DNA from: an uncultured Eubacteriales bacterium
GTDB taxonomy: Bacteria; Bacillota; Clostridia; Oscillospirales; Oscillospiraceae
Direction: 5' to 3'
Assembly (NCBI GenBank): GCA_900544975.1
Contig: UQXI01000004.1
Coordinates: 41,103 to 105,102, forward strand
Length of the DNA: 64,000 nucleotides
The notes under the pieces were generated by a model. The model was not told where the DNA came from. It made no database searches and saw nothing but the letters and a program-made list of their open reading frames with translations. Positions within the stretch are counted from its first letter, which is position 1; every line of letters starts with the position of its first letter. Made by a program: the position numbers and the translations under genes. Positions 1 through 8,734 of the stretch are shown piece by piece.

Positions 1-189
1 TGTACCTTGGATGATGGCTGTGCCAACCTGATGCAGGCGGCGTTTCAGTCCATGGGGCTGACCGCCCGGAGCTACGACCGCATCCTCCGGGTGGCCCGCA
101 CCATTGCCGATCTGGACGGCAGCGCCGAAATTCAGCCCCAGCATTTGGCAGAGGCCATTCAGTACCGCACCAGTAGCTTGGGGGCATAG
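1..189 (+). CDS. YifB/ComM family Mg-chelatase-like AAA+ ATPase, C-terminal end (partial)
   Basis: The window opens inside this gene; the frame is open from base 1 and stops at TAG 187-189. The visible 62 residues match the C-terminal helical domain of YifB/ComM proteins: the segment SMGLTARSYDRILRVARTIA, then an acidic linker, then HLAEAIQYR. Family members are about 500-residue AAA+ ATPases (ComM is a branch-migration helicase acting in transformation). The ATPase core lies outside the window, so function rests on the tail alone. An identical-strand neighbour follows only after a 700-bp repeat-rich gap. Confidence 0.8.
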   Translation, partial: CTLDDGCANLMQAAFQSMGLTARSYDRILRVARTIADLDGSAEIQPQHLAEAIQYRTSSLGA

Positions 190-884
190 TACATCGGCAA
201 AAGCTCCGCTTGCTTAAAAACAGATGTGCCACAATCCGAAACTGGTGGTGACCTCTCCATCTTCAAAGATGCCGGTAAGATTCGCAACTTTGTGAAAGAA
301 GCCATAGCCTGGGGCGCCGCCACGGGTCTCCTGGACGGTAGATGATACGCATTCGCACCAGATGGAGAAAACCGGAAGGCGTCTCCGCCGGGTAGACACA
401 TGGGTCCGCCACTACAGTGAAGCAGCGAGATGGTGCAGGATATCCGGGCTCGTAGGGAATGGCCTTGGCCATTCCGCCTCGCAGGCAGCCAGTCCACCAG
501 AAGATTCCCGTCCTTGCAATCCTTCCCCATCTGTGCGTAGGGGCGGGCCCATGTGTCCACCCATGGTGGGCAGTTTGAATTGGCTGAACGTGGGGAACAA
601 AGGGAATATGTTCCCAAAAAGTTCCATTTCCCCGTAAACCGAGGTGGTACGCATTCGCCTCGGATGGAGGAAAGCGGAAGGTGTTTCCGCTGGGCGGACA
701 CATGGGTCCGCCCCTACGGTGAAATACCGAGGTAGTGCGGGATGTTTGCGGGGGGTGGTTTAATCGTGAGATGGTGTGTAGGGAATGGCCTTGGCCATTC
801 CGCCCCCAGACAGTCAGGCAACCACTAGGCTGCCGTTCCTGCAAAACTGTCCCCCATGGTGGAACCCATGGAGGACAGTCTGGA
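190..884. repeat. Intergenic stretch of tandem and palindromic repeats, no gene supported
   Basis: About 700 bases lie between the yifB stop and the end of the glycosylase gene. A module starting with TACGCATTCGC occurs twice in direct orientation (about 344-478 and 646-806). Each copy contains a GGAAGG-rich segment, a GACACATGGGTCCGCC segment and the perfect palindrome GGAATGGCCTTGGCCATTCC (456-475 and 782-801). An inverted copy of the GTAGGGGCGG-CCCATGTGTCC segment lies at 536-562 against 692-718. Several open frames cross this region on both strands, but they are compositional by-products of the repeats and none resembles a protein. Confidence 0.75.
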
Positions 885-1454
885 TTACAGAGCGATATTG
901 GCCTGGAGCTCCTGGATCTTCCGTTGAATGCTCTTGAGGTCCCGGAAGGTTTCCGGCCGTTTGCTGGTGTCTCGGAGGAGGGCAGAAGGGTGGTAAATGG
1001 CGGTCATCCAGACGCCCCGTTTTTCTACCCACTGGCCATGCTCCCGGGTGATGCGAAAATCGGAGCGAATCAGGCGCAGGGCGGCAATGCGGCCCAGGCA
1101 GACGATGATTTTGGGACGAATCAGGGCCACCTGGTTTCGAAGGTAGTCGATGCAGGCATCCTGCTCAATTTCCATAGGGTCCCGGTTTTTGGGAGGACGG
1201 CACTTGACGATGTTGGCAATGTAGCAATTGTGCCGCCCCAGGTCAATGATGCACAGCATGTCGTCCAACAGGCGGCCTGCAGGGCCAACAAAAGGTTCTC
1301 CCTGTAGATCTTCCTGCTGGCCGGGGCCTTCGCCCACAAACATCACGTCAGCGTTTCTGGGGCCTACGCCAAAAACCACGTTGTGCCGGGTTTCGCACAG
1401 GCCGCACCGGGTGCAGGCCTGGCAGGTTGCTTCCAGTTGAGGCCAATCCAGCAT
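885..1454 (-). CDS. Family 4 uracil-DNA glycosylase (Fe-S)
   Basis: This 189-residue protein removes uracil from DNA as the first step of base excision repair. The family 4 signature is clear. Four cysteines fit the [4Fe-4S] ligand pattern (C14, C17, C85, C101, the third in KCRPPKNRDP). The uracil pocket motif GEGPGQQED is at residues 41-49 and the C-terminal HPSALLR motif near residue 156. Length is typical. It is convergent with yifB and followed upstream (3 bp away) by the dacF-type gene, so the two may share a transcript. Confidence 0.93.
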   Translation of the reverse strand: MLDWPQLEATCQACTRCGLCETRHNVVFGVGPRNADVMFVGEGPGQQEDLQGEPFVGPAGRLLDDMLCIIDLGRHNCYIANIVKCRPPKNRDPMEIEQDACIDYLRNQVALIRPKIIVCLGRIAALRLIRSDFRITREHGQWVEKRGVWMTAIYHPSALLRDTSKRPETFRDLKSIQRKIQELQANIAL

Positions 1455-1457
1455 AAA

Positions 1458-2969
1458 TCATTTCCCCCTATTCCGATTTTGCCGCCGTCTCCGGTTGCGC
1501 CGCCGGGTCCAGGCGGACCAGACCAGGAGCAGGAGGAAAATCCCCAGCAGAACAGCCAGGATGATGACTACAAATTGCCAGGGGCTCTGGGCAATCTCAT
1601 CTTTGACCTGCATCACGACCGCCCCAAGGGCGTTTCGCTCCACACCAGTCATGGTCACGAGATCCGTCTGCCCCACGCAGACAGAGCCGTAATATTTCTG
1701 AACGGTGCCCACAATTTGCCCGGCCTCCAGAGGTGCGTCCAGACCGGCCTCTGCCGTCAGCTGGTACTGAGTGTTGAGCAGACTTTCGTCATAGTCTTCT
1801 GGAAGCATGGTGGAGATGGATTCTGCCGGTGTCACCACCACAGACTGGGTGGCATGGGCCACAGGCAGCTGGGCAATGGGGGCCAGGGGAGAGAGGACCT
1901 CCACAAACGTGAACGATTCAAACCCAAAATCCAGGGCTTCAGATGCGGATATGAAACTGCCGTAGTATATGGAATCGTCAGGGCCGGTGCTGCTGGCTCC
2001 CAGAACGATGCACAGATATCGCAGCTTTCCGGACTCTGCCACGCATGCGACACAGCGTCCAGCGGGGGTGGTGAATCCGGTTTTGCCGCCGATGACCCGG
2101 CTGTCGTAATAGTCGGCCGTAAACGAGGCGTCAATCAGATAATTGGTCGTAACCAGGACCCGCTCTTCATGAAGATTGGTGGCTGGGAGCGTATAGCGGT
2201 TGGTGGAGTAAATTTCCTGAAATTTCTCATATTCCAAAGCGGCCATCATGATTTTCGCCAGGTCTCGGGCTGTGGTGTAATGTTCATCGTCATGCAGGCC
2301 GTGGGCATTGGCGAAATGGGTGCCGGTGCAGCCCAACTCCATGGCTTTGGCATTCATCATCTCAACGAAAGCAGCTTCCGAGTCGGCGATGTGTTCTGCA
2401 ATGACTGCGGCAGCGTCATTGCCGGACTCAATCATCAGACAGTATAGCAGCTGCTCCAAAGTGAAGGTCTCGCCGGCCATCAGACCGGAGCTGCTGCCGG
2501 AGGGATCCAAATCATGCAGTGCCTCTTCACTGACGGTAACGGTGTCGGTGAGAGTGCCATGCTCCAGCGCCAGCAGGCAGGTCATCACTTTGGTGAGGCT
2601 GGCCGGTTCTCTCCGTGTATCGATGTTCTTGGCGTACACCATGGTTTCAGAGTTCAACTCCAACAGGAGTAGGGCCTCTGCATCGAAGTCCAGCTGATCC
2701 GGTCCGCCCAGGGCCCGGGGAGCGTCTACGCCGGCGTTGCTGTCCATATCCACATGGGAAGGCGCTGCTGTGGGAGCCGCCGTCTCGGTGGCTTCGGACT
2801 CTGTCGGGGCAGATTCTGTGGGGGCAGTGTCTTCTGTAGCAGCTGTCTCGGATGGATCCGCCGCTGTCGCAGCGGCTGGAAGGCTCCACATTTGAAGCAC
2901 CCAAAACATTGCCAGAAAAACAGATAAAATTTTCAAAATTCTCACGTTCTTCATGTTCATCACCATCAT
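1458..2969 (-). CDS. D-alanyl-D-alanine carboxypeptidase, PBP5/DacF family
   Basis: A penicillin-binding DD-carboxypeptidase that trims the terminal D-Ala of peptidoglycan stem peptides outside the membrane. With the start taken here (503 aa), the order is: signal peptide; low-complexity Thr/Glu/Ala-rich linker (about 35-85); S11 peptidase domain with the SxxK tetrad SLTK (S124, K127), SGN (182-184) and KTG (296-298); PBP5 C-terminal domain; a C-terminal membrane segment; and a very basic RRRNRRRR tail. PBP5 proteins usually end in an amphipathic helix, so the full transmembrane anchor is notable. A further 17 codons are open upstream. Starts at 2954 (with GGTGAT upstream) or 2969 both give a good signal peptide. 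Role in spore cortex (DacF) versus growth is not decidable. Confidence 0.9.
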   Translation of the reverse strand: MMVMNMKNVRILKILSVFLAMFWVLQMWSLPAAATAADPSETAATEDTAPTESAPTESEATETAAPTAAPSHVDMDSNAGVDAPRALGGPDQLDFDAEALLLLELNSETMVYAKNIDTRREPASLTKVMTCLLALEHGTLTDTVTVSEEALHDLDPSGSSSGLMAGETFTLEQLLYCLMIESGNDAAAVIAEHIADSEAAFVEMMNAKAMELGCTGTHFANAHGLHDDEHYTTARDLAKIMMAALEYEKFQEIYSTNRYTLPATNLHEERVLVTTNYLIDASFTADYYDSRVIGGKTGFTTPAGRCVACVAESGKLRYLCIVLGASSTGPDDSIYYGSFISASEALDFGFESFTFVEVLSPLAPIAQLPVAHATQSVVVTPAESISTMLPEDYDESLLNTQYQLTAEAGLDAPLEAGQIVGTVQKYYGSVCVGQTDLVTMTGVERNALGAVVMQVKDEIAQSPWQFVVIILAVLLGIFLLLLVWSAWTRRRNRRRRQNRNRGK

Positions 2970-2984
2970 ATTCTCTGGAGTGGC

Positions 2985-3013
2985 TTGCCCACTGCGGCAA
3001 AATCGTGTATAAT
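2985..3013 (+). promoter_or_regulatory. Sigma-A-type promoter for the comEA operon
   Basis: TTGCCC at 2985-2990 and TATAAT at 3008-3013, separated by 17 bp, sit upstream of comEA on the plus strand. The site overlaps the 5' end of the divergent dacF-type transcript, so the two promoters face away from each other. Confidence 0.6.
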
Positions 3014-3040
3014 GAAGCAAACAGCTGAAAGGTATGTCCT

Positions 3041-3070
3041 ATTATATCAGCCTGTCAGCTGTGGTGTCAA
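3041..3070 (-). promoter_or_regulatory. Sigma-A-type promoter for the dacF-type gene
   Basis: On the minus strand, TTGACA (plus 3065-3070) and TATAAT (plus 3041-3046) are separated by 18 bp. This places transcription start near 3034, about 65 bases before the chosen start codon. A near-consensus vegetative promoter argues that this carboxypeptidase is made during growth as well. Confidence 0.65.
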
Positions 3071-3093
3071 TGCATATTGGGGGGAATTTGCCC

Positions 3094-3486
3094 ATGGGGA
3101 AGGTGAAATTTCCTGCACTCCTGCTGGTCCTGACGGGGATCTTTGCCAGCTTTTTGGTGGGGTTGTTCGTTGGCCGGCGTACAGGCGGGAAAATCTTATA
3201 TATGGAGCAGGAACGCCCGTCCGTCTCCCAGGTGGGTCCCACAGAGGACGAGCCTGAATCGGTGACGGATTCTTCGCCGGCTGGGGAGGCGGAGCGGATC
3301 AATATCAATACAGCCAGCGTGGAAGAACTCTCACAGCTCCCAGGAATTGGAGAGGTTCTGGCCCAACGCATTGTGGATTACCGAGAGACCAATGGGCCTT
3401 TTCGCTCACTGGACGAGCTCTGCGATGTAGAGGGAATTGGAGAAAAGCGGGTGGAAGGCCTGCGGGATTATGCAGTAGCGAGGTAA
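3094..3486 (+). CDS. comEA: ComEA-like helix-hairpin-helix DNA-binding protein
   Basis: A 130-residue membrane-anchored DNA-binding protein of the competence (DNA uptake) type. Residues about 5-27 form one transmembrane segment, followed by a short linker. The C-terminal 60 residues hold the ComEA HhH pair: INTASVEEL, LPGIGEVLAQRIVDYR, and VEGIGEKRVEGL. The start at 3094 puts the membrane segment directly at the N-terminus and has a GGGGGA ribosome site; the open frame extends to 3034. No comEB or comEC is adjacent. The gene instead leads a two-component operon 6 bp downstream, so whether it serves DNA uptake here is unknown. Confidence 0.85.
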   Translation: MGKVKFPALLLVLTGIFASFLVGLFVGRRTGGKILYMEQERPSVSQVGPTEDEPESVTDSSPAGEAERININTASVEELSQLPGIGEVLAQRIVDYRETNGPFRSLDELCDVEGIGEKRVEGLRDYAVAR

Positions 3487-3492
3487 TGATAC

Positions 3493-4176
3493 ATGAAAAT
3501 TGTAGTGGTAGATGATGAGGCCCTGCTGGTCAAGGGCATTCGCTTTAATTTGCAGAATGAAGGATATCAGGTGCTCACCGGCTCCAACGGCCTGGAGGCT
3601 GTGGAGCTCGCCCGGGATCCGGAGGTGGGTCTCATAATCTTGGATGTGATGATGCCAGAAATGGACGGCCTCGAAGCCTGTACTAAAATTCGAGAATTCT
3701 CCCAGGTCCCCATTATCATGCTGACGGCAAAGACAGAGGACATGGACAAGCTTATGGGGTTTGATCATGGAGCAGACGACTATCTCACCAAGCCCTTTAA
3801 TATCCTGGAGCTGAAGGCCAGAATTCGTGCCCTTCTGCGCCGGGTGGGGAATCAGCAGAAGGAGCAGCAGCGGCGGAATTATCTCACCGGCGGCAGCATC
3901 AAGCTGGACTTGGACGCCAGGAACGCCTATAAAAACGGCGAGCTGGCAGACTTAACAGCCAAGGAATTTGATGTAATTGAATTTCTAATGCGCAATCCCA
4001 ACCGGGTCTACTCCCGGGAGGCGCTGCTGGATACCATCTGGGCTTACGAATACCGAAGCGATATCCGCACCGTGGACGTCCACATTCGTCGTCTGCGGGA
4101 GAAGCTGGAGGATCATCCGGCGCAGCCACAGCACATCTTAACGAAGTGGGGAGTGGGGTACTATTTTAAAGACTAG
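3493..4176 (+). CDS. OmpR/PhoB-family response regulator
   Basis: A 227-residue DNA-binding response regulator. The receiver domain (1-115) has the acidic pair D7/D8, phosphoacceptor D51 in LDVMMPEMDG and K100 in LTKPF. The winged-helix output domain (about 130-225) contains LTAKEFDVIEFLM and RTVDVHIRRLREKLE. It starts 6 bp after comEA and is followed by a histidine kinase gene, so the pair is a cognate two-component system. The overall pattern is of the PhoP/WalR type, but no target genes can be named from the sequence. Confidence 0.93.
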   Translation: MKIVVVDDEALLVKGIRFNLQNEGYQVLTGSNGLEAVELARDPEVGLIILDVMMPEMDGLEACTKIREFSQVPIIMLTAKTEDMDKLMGFDHGADDYLTKPFNILELKARIRALLRRVGNQQKEQQRRNYLTGGSIKLDLDARNAYKNGELADLTAKEFDVIEFLMRNPNRVYSREALLDTIWAYEYRSDIRTVDVHIRRLREKLEDHPAQPQHILTKWGVGYYFKD

Positions 4177-4219
4177 GCGGTATGTCCAGCGCTTCAGCAG
4201 AACGCAGCTCCGGTATGCC

Positions 4220-5593
4220 ATGATGTACGTGGGGATTACTTCTGTGGTGCTGATCTTTTTGAACCTTTACGCTGCCACCACGATGAGAAACCTGGTGTTC
4301 CGCAGTAAGCGGGCTTCGTTGGAGGATAAGGTACAGATGGCTGCCTCGGCGTTTTCTGGTCTTCAGATGATTCAAGAGGAAAGTGCAGAGAAGATCATGG
4401 ACCAGTTGGGAAATCTAAATGCCACCCGTGTGTTGGTCACCGATGAATCCGGGTTGGTGTTTTACGACAGCCTGGGGGAGGACTCTGCCGTGGGCCAATA
4501 CGCCGTTCTGCCAGAGATTGTTCTGGCACTGGGGGGAAACGATGTGTTTTACTCCAGCTATTGGGGAGGACGTTTGGAGAGCAAAGCCGCAACCCCCATT
4601 CTGTACACGGGGGGACTCATCGGAGCTGTGTATATGATGGAATATGATCTGGACCAGGGGGCATTGATTGCGGCGCTTCAGCAGAACATTTTCTGGATCA
4701 GCGTGGTTCTGGAGGGAGCCGTGATTCTCTTTTCCCTGTTCTTTTCCCAGGCATTTTCCAGACGGATGCGGCGCATTTTTGCATCCATCCGCATCATCCG
4801 GGAGGGCGACTACTCCCATAAGATGCAGCTGCGGGGCCATGACGAGTTGGCAGTGCTCTCCAGTGAGTTCAATGCGCTTACAGAGCGGCTCCAGGCCTCG
4901 GAGCAGCGCAGGCGGCAGTTTGTCTCAGATGCTTCTCATGAACTTAAGACCCCGCTGACCTCCATCAAGCTGCTGTCTGACTCCATTCTACAAAATGATA
5001 TGGACCGGGAGACTGTCCGAGAGTTTGTGGAGGACATTGGCAACGAAGCAGACCGCCTGACCCGCATGTCTCAGAAGCTCCTCTCCCTGACCAAAATGGA
5101 TGCGGGCAAGGAATCAGACCGGGAGGTGGCGGATATTTGGGAAACCACAGACCATGTGCTGCGTATGCTGGCTCCGGTGGCCCGTCTCAACCAGATTACG
5201 CTCAAAAACAACACCCGCCCCGGGGCTACCATCTTGATGATTGAGGATGACCTGTATCAGATCCTGTTCAACCTGGTGGAAAATGGAATCAAGTACAACC
5301 GTCCGGGGGGAGACCTGACGGTGGATTTGACCCGCCAGGAGGAGGACTGGATTTTGTCCGTCTCGGACACTGGAGTGGGTATTCCTCAGGAGTCCATCCC
5401 CTATATTTTTGACCGCTTTTATCGGGTGGACAAGGCCCGCTCCCGACAGGCAGGTGGAAGTGGCTTGGGCCTTTCCATTGTCCATGACATGGTTTTGCGA
5501 AATTATGGCGTGATTTCAGTTGCGCCGCGGCCGGAGGGGGGAACCTGCTTTACGGTTGTGTTTCCGGCATTTGATATGGAGGCGGATGTATGA
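4220..5593 (+). CDS. Two-component sensor histidine kinase
   Basis: A 457-residue membrane kinase, partner of the preceding regulator. The layout is: a first transmembrane segment at about residues 3-20; an extracytoplasmic sensing region (about 25-150, single-Cache/PAS-like in length); a second transmembrane segment (about 157-176); a HAMP linker; HisKA with phosphoacceptor H240 in SHELKTPLTS; and HATPase with N-box NGIKYN, DTGVGIP and GSGLGLSIV. The ATG at 4220 lies 43 bp after the regulator. The frame stays open further upstream with a basic, cytoplasm-like sequence but no standard start codon (only ATT at 4163), so a rare start cannot be excluded. It overlaps the next gene by 4 bp (ATGA). 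Confidence 0.93.
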   Translation: MMYVGITSVVLIFLNLYAATTMRNLVFRSKRASLEDKVQMAASAFSGLQMIQEESAEKIMDQLGNLNATRVLVTDESGLVFYDSLGEDSAVGQYAVLPEIVLALGGNDVFYSSYWGGRLESKAATPILYTGGLIGAVYMMEYDLDQGALIAALQQNIFWISVVLEGAVILFSLFFSQAFSRRMRRIFASIRIIREGDYSHKMQLRGHDELAVLSSEFNALTERLQASEQRRRQFVSDASHELKTPLTSIKLLSDSILQNDMDRETVREFVEDIGNEADRLTRMSQKLLSLTKMDAGKESDREVADIWETTDHVLRMLAPVARLNQITLKNNTRPGATILMIEDDLYQILFNLVENGIKYNRPGGDLTVDLTRQEEDWILSVSDTGVGIPQESIPYIFDRFYRVDKARSRQAGGSGLGLSIVHDMVLRNYGVISVAPRPEGGTCFTVVFPAFDMEADV

Positions 5594-6927
5594 GCAAACG
5601 GTGGCCTGGGTTATTGCTGAGCCTGTGCCTTCTGATCGGGTGTTTTGGCTGCGGCAGGCAGATGGCTGCGGACCAGCCGAAATCTCCTATGAAATTCTAT
5701 TATAAGACGGTAGACGCCAGATATGGTGAGGGACAGGGCGCAACCGGATATGAATTACGGGAAGTATACGGACATGAGTCAGACTATGTGTGGATCCTGA
5801 CGGAGTATTTGCAGGGACCGGTTTCTCAAGAACTGGTTGCTCCCTTTCAGCGCTCGGTCTCTGTGGTATCTGCGGAGCGGGTGGGGACTCAGCTGCAGCT
5901 TTGCATGTCCGAAGAGCTGGCTAATTTGTCCGGTGTAGATCTGACGTTGGCGTGCGCTTGTATTACATGGACCTGCCTGGAATGCTCCGGTGTGGAATCT
6001 GTGTCTATTCGCGCTGTGGGGCGTCAGTTGGATGGAAAAGAAGAGATTGTGTTGAACCGGACCCATTTTCTCATGGAGGACAGCAGCGCCAATCTGGTCA
6101 ATGCTCCTTATACGCTGTATTTTTCGGATACCGATAACCGGTACCTCATTGGGGAAGAAATCACTGTGGGCCGGGAACAGGAAGATTTGCCGGTCTTCTT
6201 GGTTCGCCAGCTGATCGGAGGTCCCACGGAGCCGGGGCTAGCTGAAACCATGCCGCTGGGTACCACGCTGCTTGGCCTAAGCGTGACGGAAGGGATTTGT
6301 GCCGTGGACCTGTCCGGGGAATTCCTGACGAATGCGCCCCAGACAGCCCTGGCGCAGCGAATGACCATCCTCTCACTGACCAATACGCTGACACAACTGG
6401 ATGATGTGGATTCTGTGGTTCTGTATGCAGAGGGACAGCCCTTGACCCAGTATGGGATGATGGATCTCAGCCAGCCGCTTACCTATGAAGAGGGAGCAAT
6501 TGGGCCTGTGCGCAAAAGTCTCAATGAGTTTGACGCAGACCTGTACCTGGCGGTGGGAGACAGCGGCTTGTTGTCTCAGGTTCCTGTGCGCATTCACCAG
6601 ACCGCGAGCGAGATGCCGCCGGAGCTGGTTGTGCAGGCGCTTTTGGCCTATACCAGCCAGAACGGCTACCGGAGCGTGATCCCGGCAGGTACCACCTTGC
6701 GTTCAGTACGCCAGGAGGGCACACAGTATGTGGTGGATTTATCCGCAGAATTTTTAAGCGGAGAAAGGGACACATTGTACCTTGCGGTTCGTTCCGTTGT
6801 GGCGACGGTGTTAGGACTGGGCGATGGCACGGCTGTACGGATCACCGTAGAGGGGGCCACACCGGCAGAGGATGCCGGAGATTGGTTCTCGGAGCAAGTG
6901 TGGAACGATTCTTGGTTCTTCTTATAA
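5590..6927 (+). CDS. GerMN-domain lipoprotein
   Basis: A 445-residue secreted lipoprotein. The signal peptide ends in the lipobox LLIGC. Downstream are repeated GerMN-type units, clearest at about 190-285 (GTTLLGLSVTEGICAVDLSGEF) and 330-430 (GTTLRSVRQ...YVVDLSAEF), with a degenerate one before. GerMN domains occur in the spore germination protein GerM and in LpqB-type lipoproteins that work with two-component kinases. The 4-bp overlap with the kinase suggests an accessory role in sensing or the envelope, as in the MtrB-LpqB pairing. That analogy is inferred; cortex or germination function is the alternative. Confidence 0.82.
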   Translation: MSKRWPGLLLSLCLLIGCFGCGRQMAADQPKSPMKFYYKTVDARYGEGQGATGYELREVYGHESDYVWILTEYLQGPVSQELVAPFQRSVSVVSAERVGTQLQLCMSEELANLSGVDLTLACACITWTCLECSGVESVSIRAVGRQLDGKEEIVLNRTHFLMEDSSANLVNAPYTLYFSDTDNRYLIGEEITVGREQEDLPVFLVRQLIGGPTEPGLAETMPLGTTLLGLSVTEGICAVDLSGEFLTNAPQTALAQRMTILSLTNTLTQLDDVDSVVLYAEGQPLTQYGMMDLSQPLTYEEGAIGPVRKSLNEFDADLYLAVGDSGLLSQVPVRIHQTASEMPPELVVQALLAYTSQNGYRSVIPAGTTLRSVRQEGTQYVVDLSAEFLSGERDTLYLAVRSVVATVLGLGDGTAVRITVEGATPAEDAGDWFSEQVWNDSWFFL

Positions 6928-6944
6928 TGGAGGCAGGGAACAGG

Positions 6945-6978
6945 CAGCGCCGCATGCGGCATGGGGCACGCGGCGCTG
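6945..6978 (+). terminator. GC-rich hairpin after the comEA-kinase-GerMN operon
   Basis: CAGCGCCGC (6945-6953) pairs with GCGGCGCTG (6970-6978), 18 bp after the GerMN stop. There is no U-run, so it may be a weak terminator or mRNA-stabilising hairpin. Confidence 0.4.
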
Positions 6979-7045
6979 TCTGAGGCACCTGGAGATTTAT
7001 TCAGAAAAAGGGGCAATACAGAAGCATAAAAATACAAAAAAGCAC

Positions 7046-7074
7046 TTGCGTTCTGATGTCAAATCTGGTATGAT
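7046..7074 (+). promoter_or_regulatory. Promoter of the uracil permease leader
   Basis: TTGCGT at 7046-7051 and TATGAT at 7069-7074 with a 17-bp spacer. Transcription would begin near 7081, giving a leader of about 135 nt before the permease start. Confidence 0.55.
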
Positions 7075-7143
7075 TTTGCAGGTAAGAAGGAGTGTGCGTT
7101 GCTGAATGACCTGCCGGGCTATGGCCTCACGAGGAGTTCAAGT

Positions 7144-7184
7144 GATTGCAGAGCAATCGTCTGCCGACGGTTGCCTCTTTTTTT
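7144..7184 (+). promoter_or_regulatory. Transcription attenuator in the uracil permease leader
   Basis: Two mutually exclusive hairpins share bases 7153-7158. The terminator pairs GCAATCGTC (7153-7161) with GACGGTTGC (7166-7174) and is followed by CTCTTTTTTT (7175-7184). The competing upstream hairpin pairs GATTGC (7144-7149) with GCAATC (7153-7158). This is the classical geometry for premature termination control in front of a pyrimidine transporter gene. No PyrR-loop consensus or known riboswitch was recognised. Confidence 0.65.
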
Positions 7185-7216
7185 GCCGGTATGTCAAAGA
7201 GAAAGGAAGTATATTT

Positions 7217-8584
7217 ATGAATCATTCCGAACCGATCCGAAATGCGCGGAGTTTGGGGCTACCCAAGATGCTCATTTTGGGGCTCCAGCACATGTTTGCC
7301 ATGTTTGGCGCCACGGTGCTGGTGCCAATTTTGGTCCAGAGCTACGGACTGCCCCTGTCCATCCAAACGACGCTGTTGTTTGCAGGAATTGGCACGTTGT
7401 TTTTTCATGTCTGTACGAAGCTGAAGGTTCCTGCTTTTTTGGGCTCCTCTTTCGCCTATTTGGGTGGCTTCCAGGCAGTGGCCAACCTGAATTCCGGGAT
7501 TTACGCCAATATGACCGGGGCGGAGAAGCTGCCGTACGCCCTGGGCGGTATTGTGGTGGCTGGCCTTTTGTATGTGGTTCTGGCGGCGGTTATTAAGTTG
7601 GTTGGGGTGCGGAAGGTGATGCGCTTCTTGCCCCCTGTGGTAACGGGCCCCATCATCATCCTCATCGGCTTGAATCTGGCGCCTTCTGCAGTTTCCAATG
7701 CATCCAGCTGCTGGTGGCTGGCGCTGGTTGCCATGGTGATCATCATTGCGGCGAACATTTGGGGCAAGGGGATGATTAAGATCATTCCCATCCTGCTGGG
7801 TGTGGTTGGATCTTACATTGTGGCAGTGATTGCCAATGCCTGCGGCGCAACGGTGGTGAATGCCAGCGGGGAAGTTGTACCGCTCATCGACTTTACTACC
7901 GTATCTGCCTCCAAGCTGGTGGGCTTGCAGCAGTTTGTGATTGCAAAATTTGACCTCACGGCCATTCTCGTGATGGCGCCCATTGCAGTGGCGGCCATGA
8001 TGGAACACATTGGTGACATGTCGGCCATTTCCGCTACCGTAGGCAGTAACTTCATTGAGAGTCCGGGTCTTCACCGGACCCTGATCGGAGATGGCATTGC
8101 AACCTCCTTGGCAGGCCTGTTTGGCGGTCCTGCCAATACCACCTATGGCGAGAACACCGGCGTTTTGGTTCTGTCCCGGGTCTATGATCCCAGCGTGGTT
8201 CGGTTGGCGGCGCTGTATGCTGTGGTGCTGTCCTTCAGCCCGGCCTTTGCCGCTGTGGTCAATTCCATTCCCCCTGCAATCATCGGTGGTGTGTCGTTCA
8301 TTTTGTATGGTATGATTTCTGCCATTGGTGTCCGCAATGTGGTGGAAAATCGGGTAGACTTCACCAACTCCAGAAATCTGATCATTGCTGCCGTCATTTT
8401 GGTGTGTGGCTTAGGCTTCTCTGGCGGCCTGACCTTCACCATTGGCAGCGCGCATATCACGCTGACGTCTTTGGCCATTGCAGCCATTGCAGGCATTGTC
8501 CTCAATGCAATTCTGCCTGGGAAAGACTACGAATTTGGCACAGATGTAGCAGATGGCCGCTCCGGGGATTTCGGACGCTATTGA
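7217..8584 (+). CDS. uraA: Uracil permease (NCS2 / UraA family)
   Basis: A 455-residue nucleobase/cation symporter with about 14 membrane spans that imports uracil. Family marks are QHMFAMFGATVLVP near the N-terminus, AMMEHIGD, and the uracil-type motif GGPANTTYGENTGV around residue 300, which separates it from xanthine permeases. The start at 7217 has an AAAGGAAG ribosome site; the frame is open back to 7106, but that stretch is the leader RNA with its attenuator. It stands alone, regulated by the leader and closed by a terminator. Confidence 0.92.
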   Translation: MNHSEPIRNARSLGLPKMLILGLQHMFAMFGATVLVPILVQSYGLPLSIQTTLLFAGIGTLFFHVCTKLKVPAFLGSSFAYLGGFQAVANLNSGIYANMTGAEKLPYALGGIVVAGLLYVVLAAVIKLVGVRKVMRFLPPVVTGPIIILIGLNLAPSAVSNASSCWWLALVAMVIIIAANIWGKGMIKIIPILLGVVGSYIVAVIANACGATVVNASGEVVPLIDFTTVSASKLVGLQQFVIAKFDLTAILVMAPIAVAAMMEHIGDMSAISATVGSNFIESPGLHRTLIGDGIATSLAGLFGGPANTTYGENTGVLVLSRVYDPSVVRLAALYAVVLSFSPAFAAVVNSIPPAIIGGVSFILYGMISAIGVRNVVENRVDFTNSRNLIIAAVILVCGLGFSGGLTFTIGSAHITLTSLAIAAIAGIVLNAILPGKDYEFGTDVADGRSGDFGRY

Positions 8585-8603
8585 TTTTCCGACCACTGTA
8601 TGT

Positions 8604-8634
8604 AAAACCGGGCCCAATGGGTCCGGTTTTTTGC
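8604..8634 (+). terminator. Rho-independent terminator after uraA
   Basis: AAAACCGGGCCC (8604-8615) pairs with GGGTCCGGTTTT (8619-8630, one G-U pair) around an AAT loop, running into a T-rich tail, 20 bp after the stop. Confidence 0.85.
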
Positions 8635-8734
8635 CTAGACTGGGGGAGATTTTGCGGAATGTGTCTTTTCAAATTGGGTTTTCTGCGCTATAATGAGGTC
8701 ACGAAAGGAAATATGTGATAGGAGTGACGATTTC

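Noticed and set aside
735..1307. Plus-strand open frame from the repeat region into the glycosylase gene
   Set aside because: Antisense to the glycosylase; no ribosome site and no recognisable domain.
1383..2447. Long plus-strand open frame across the dacF-type gene
   Set aside because: It is antisense to a gene with complete penicillin-binding motifs and its translation is Gly/His/Arg-rich shadow sequence.
7090..7216. Purine or PyrR-type riboswitch/leader upstream of uraA
   Set aside because: No conserved purine-aptamer core and no PyrR loop consensus was found; only the terminator/anti-hairpin pair is supported.
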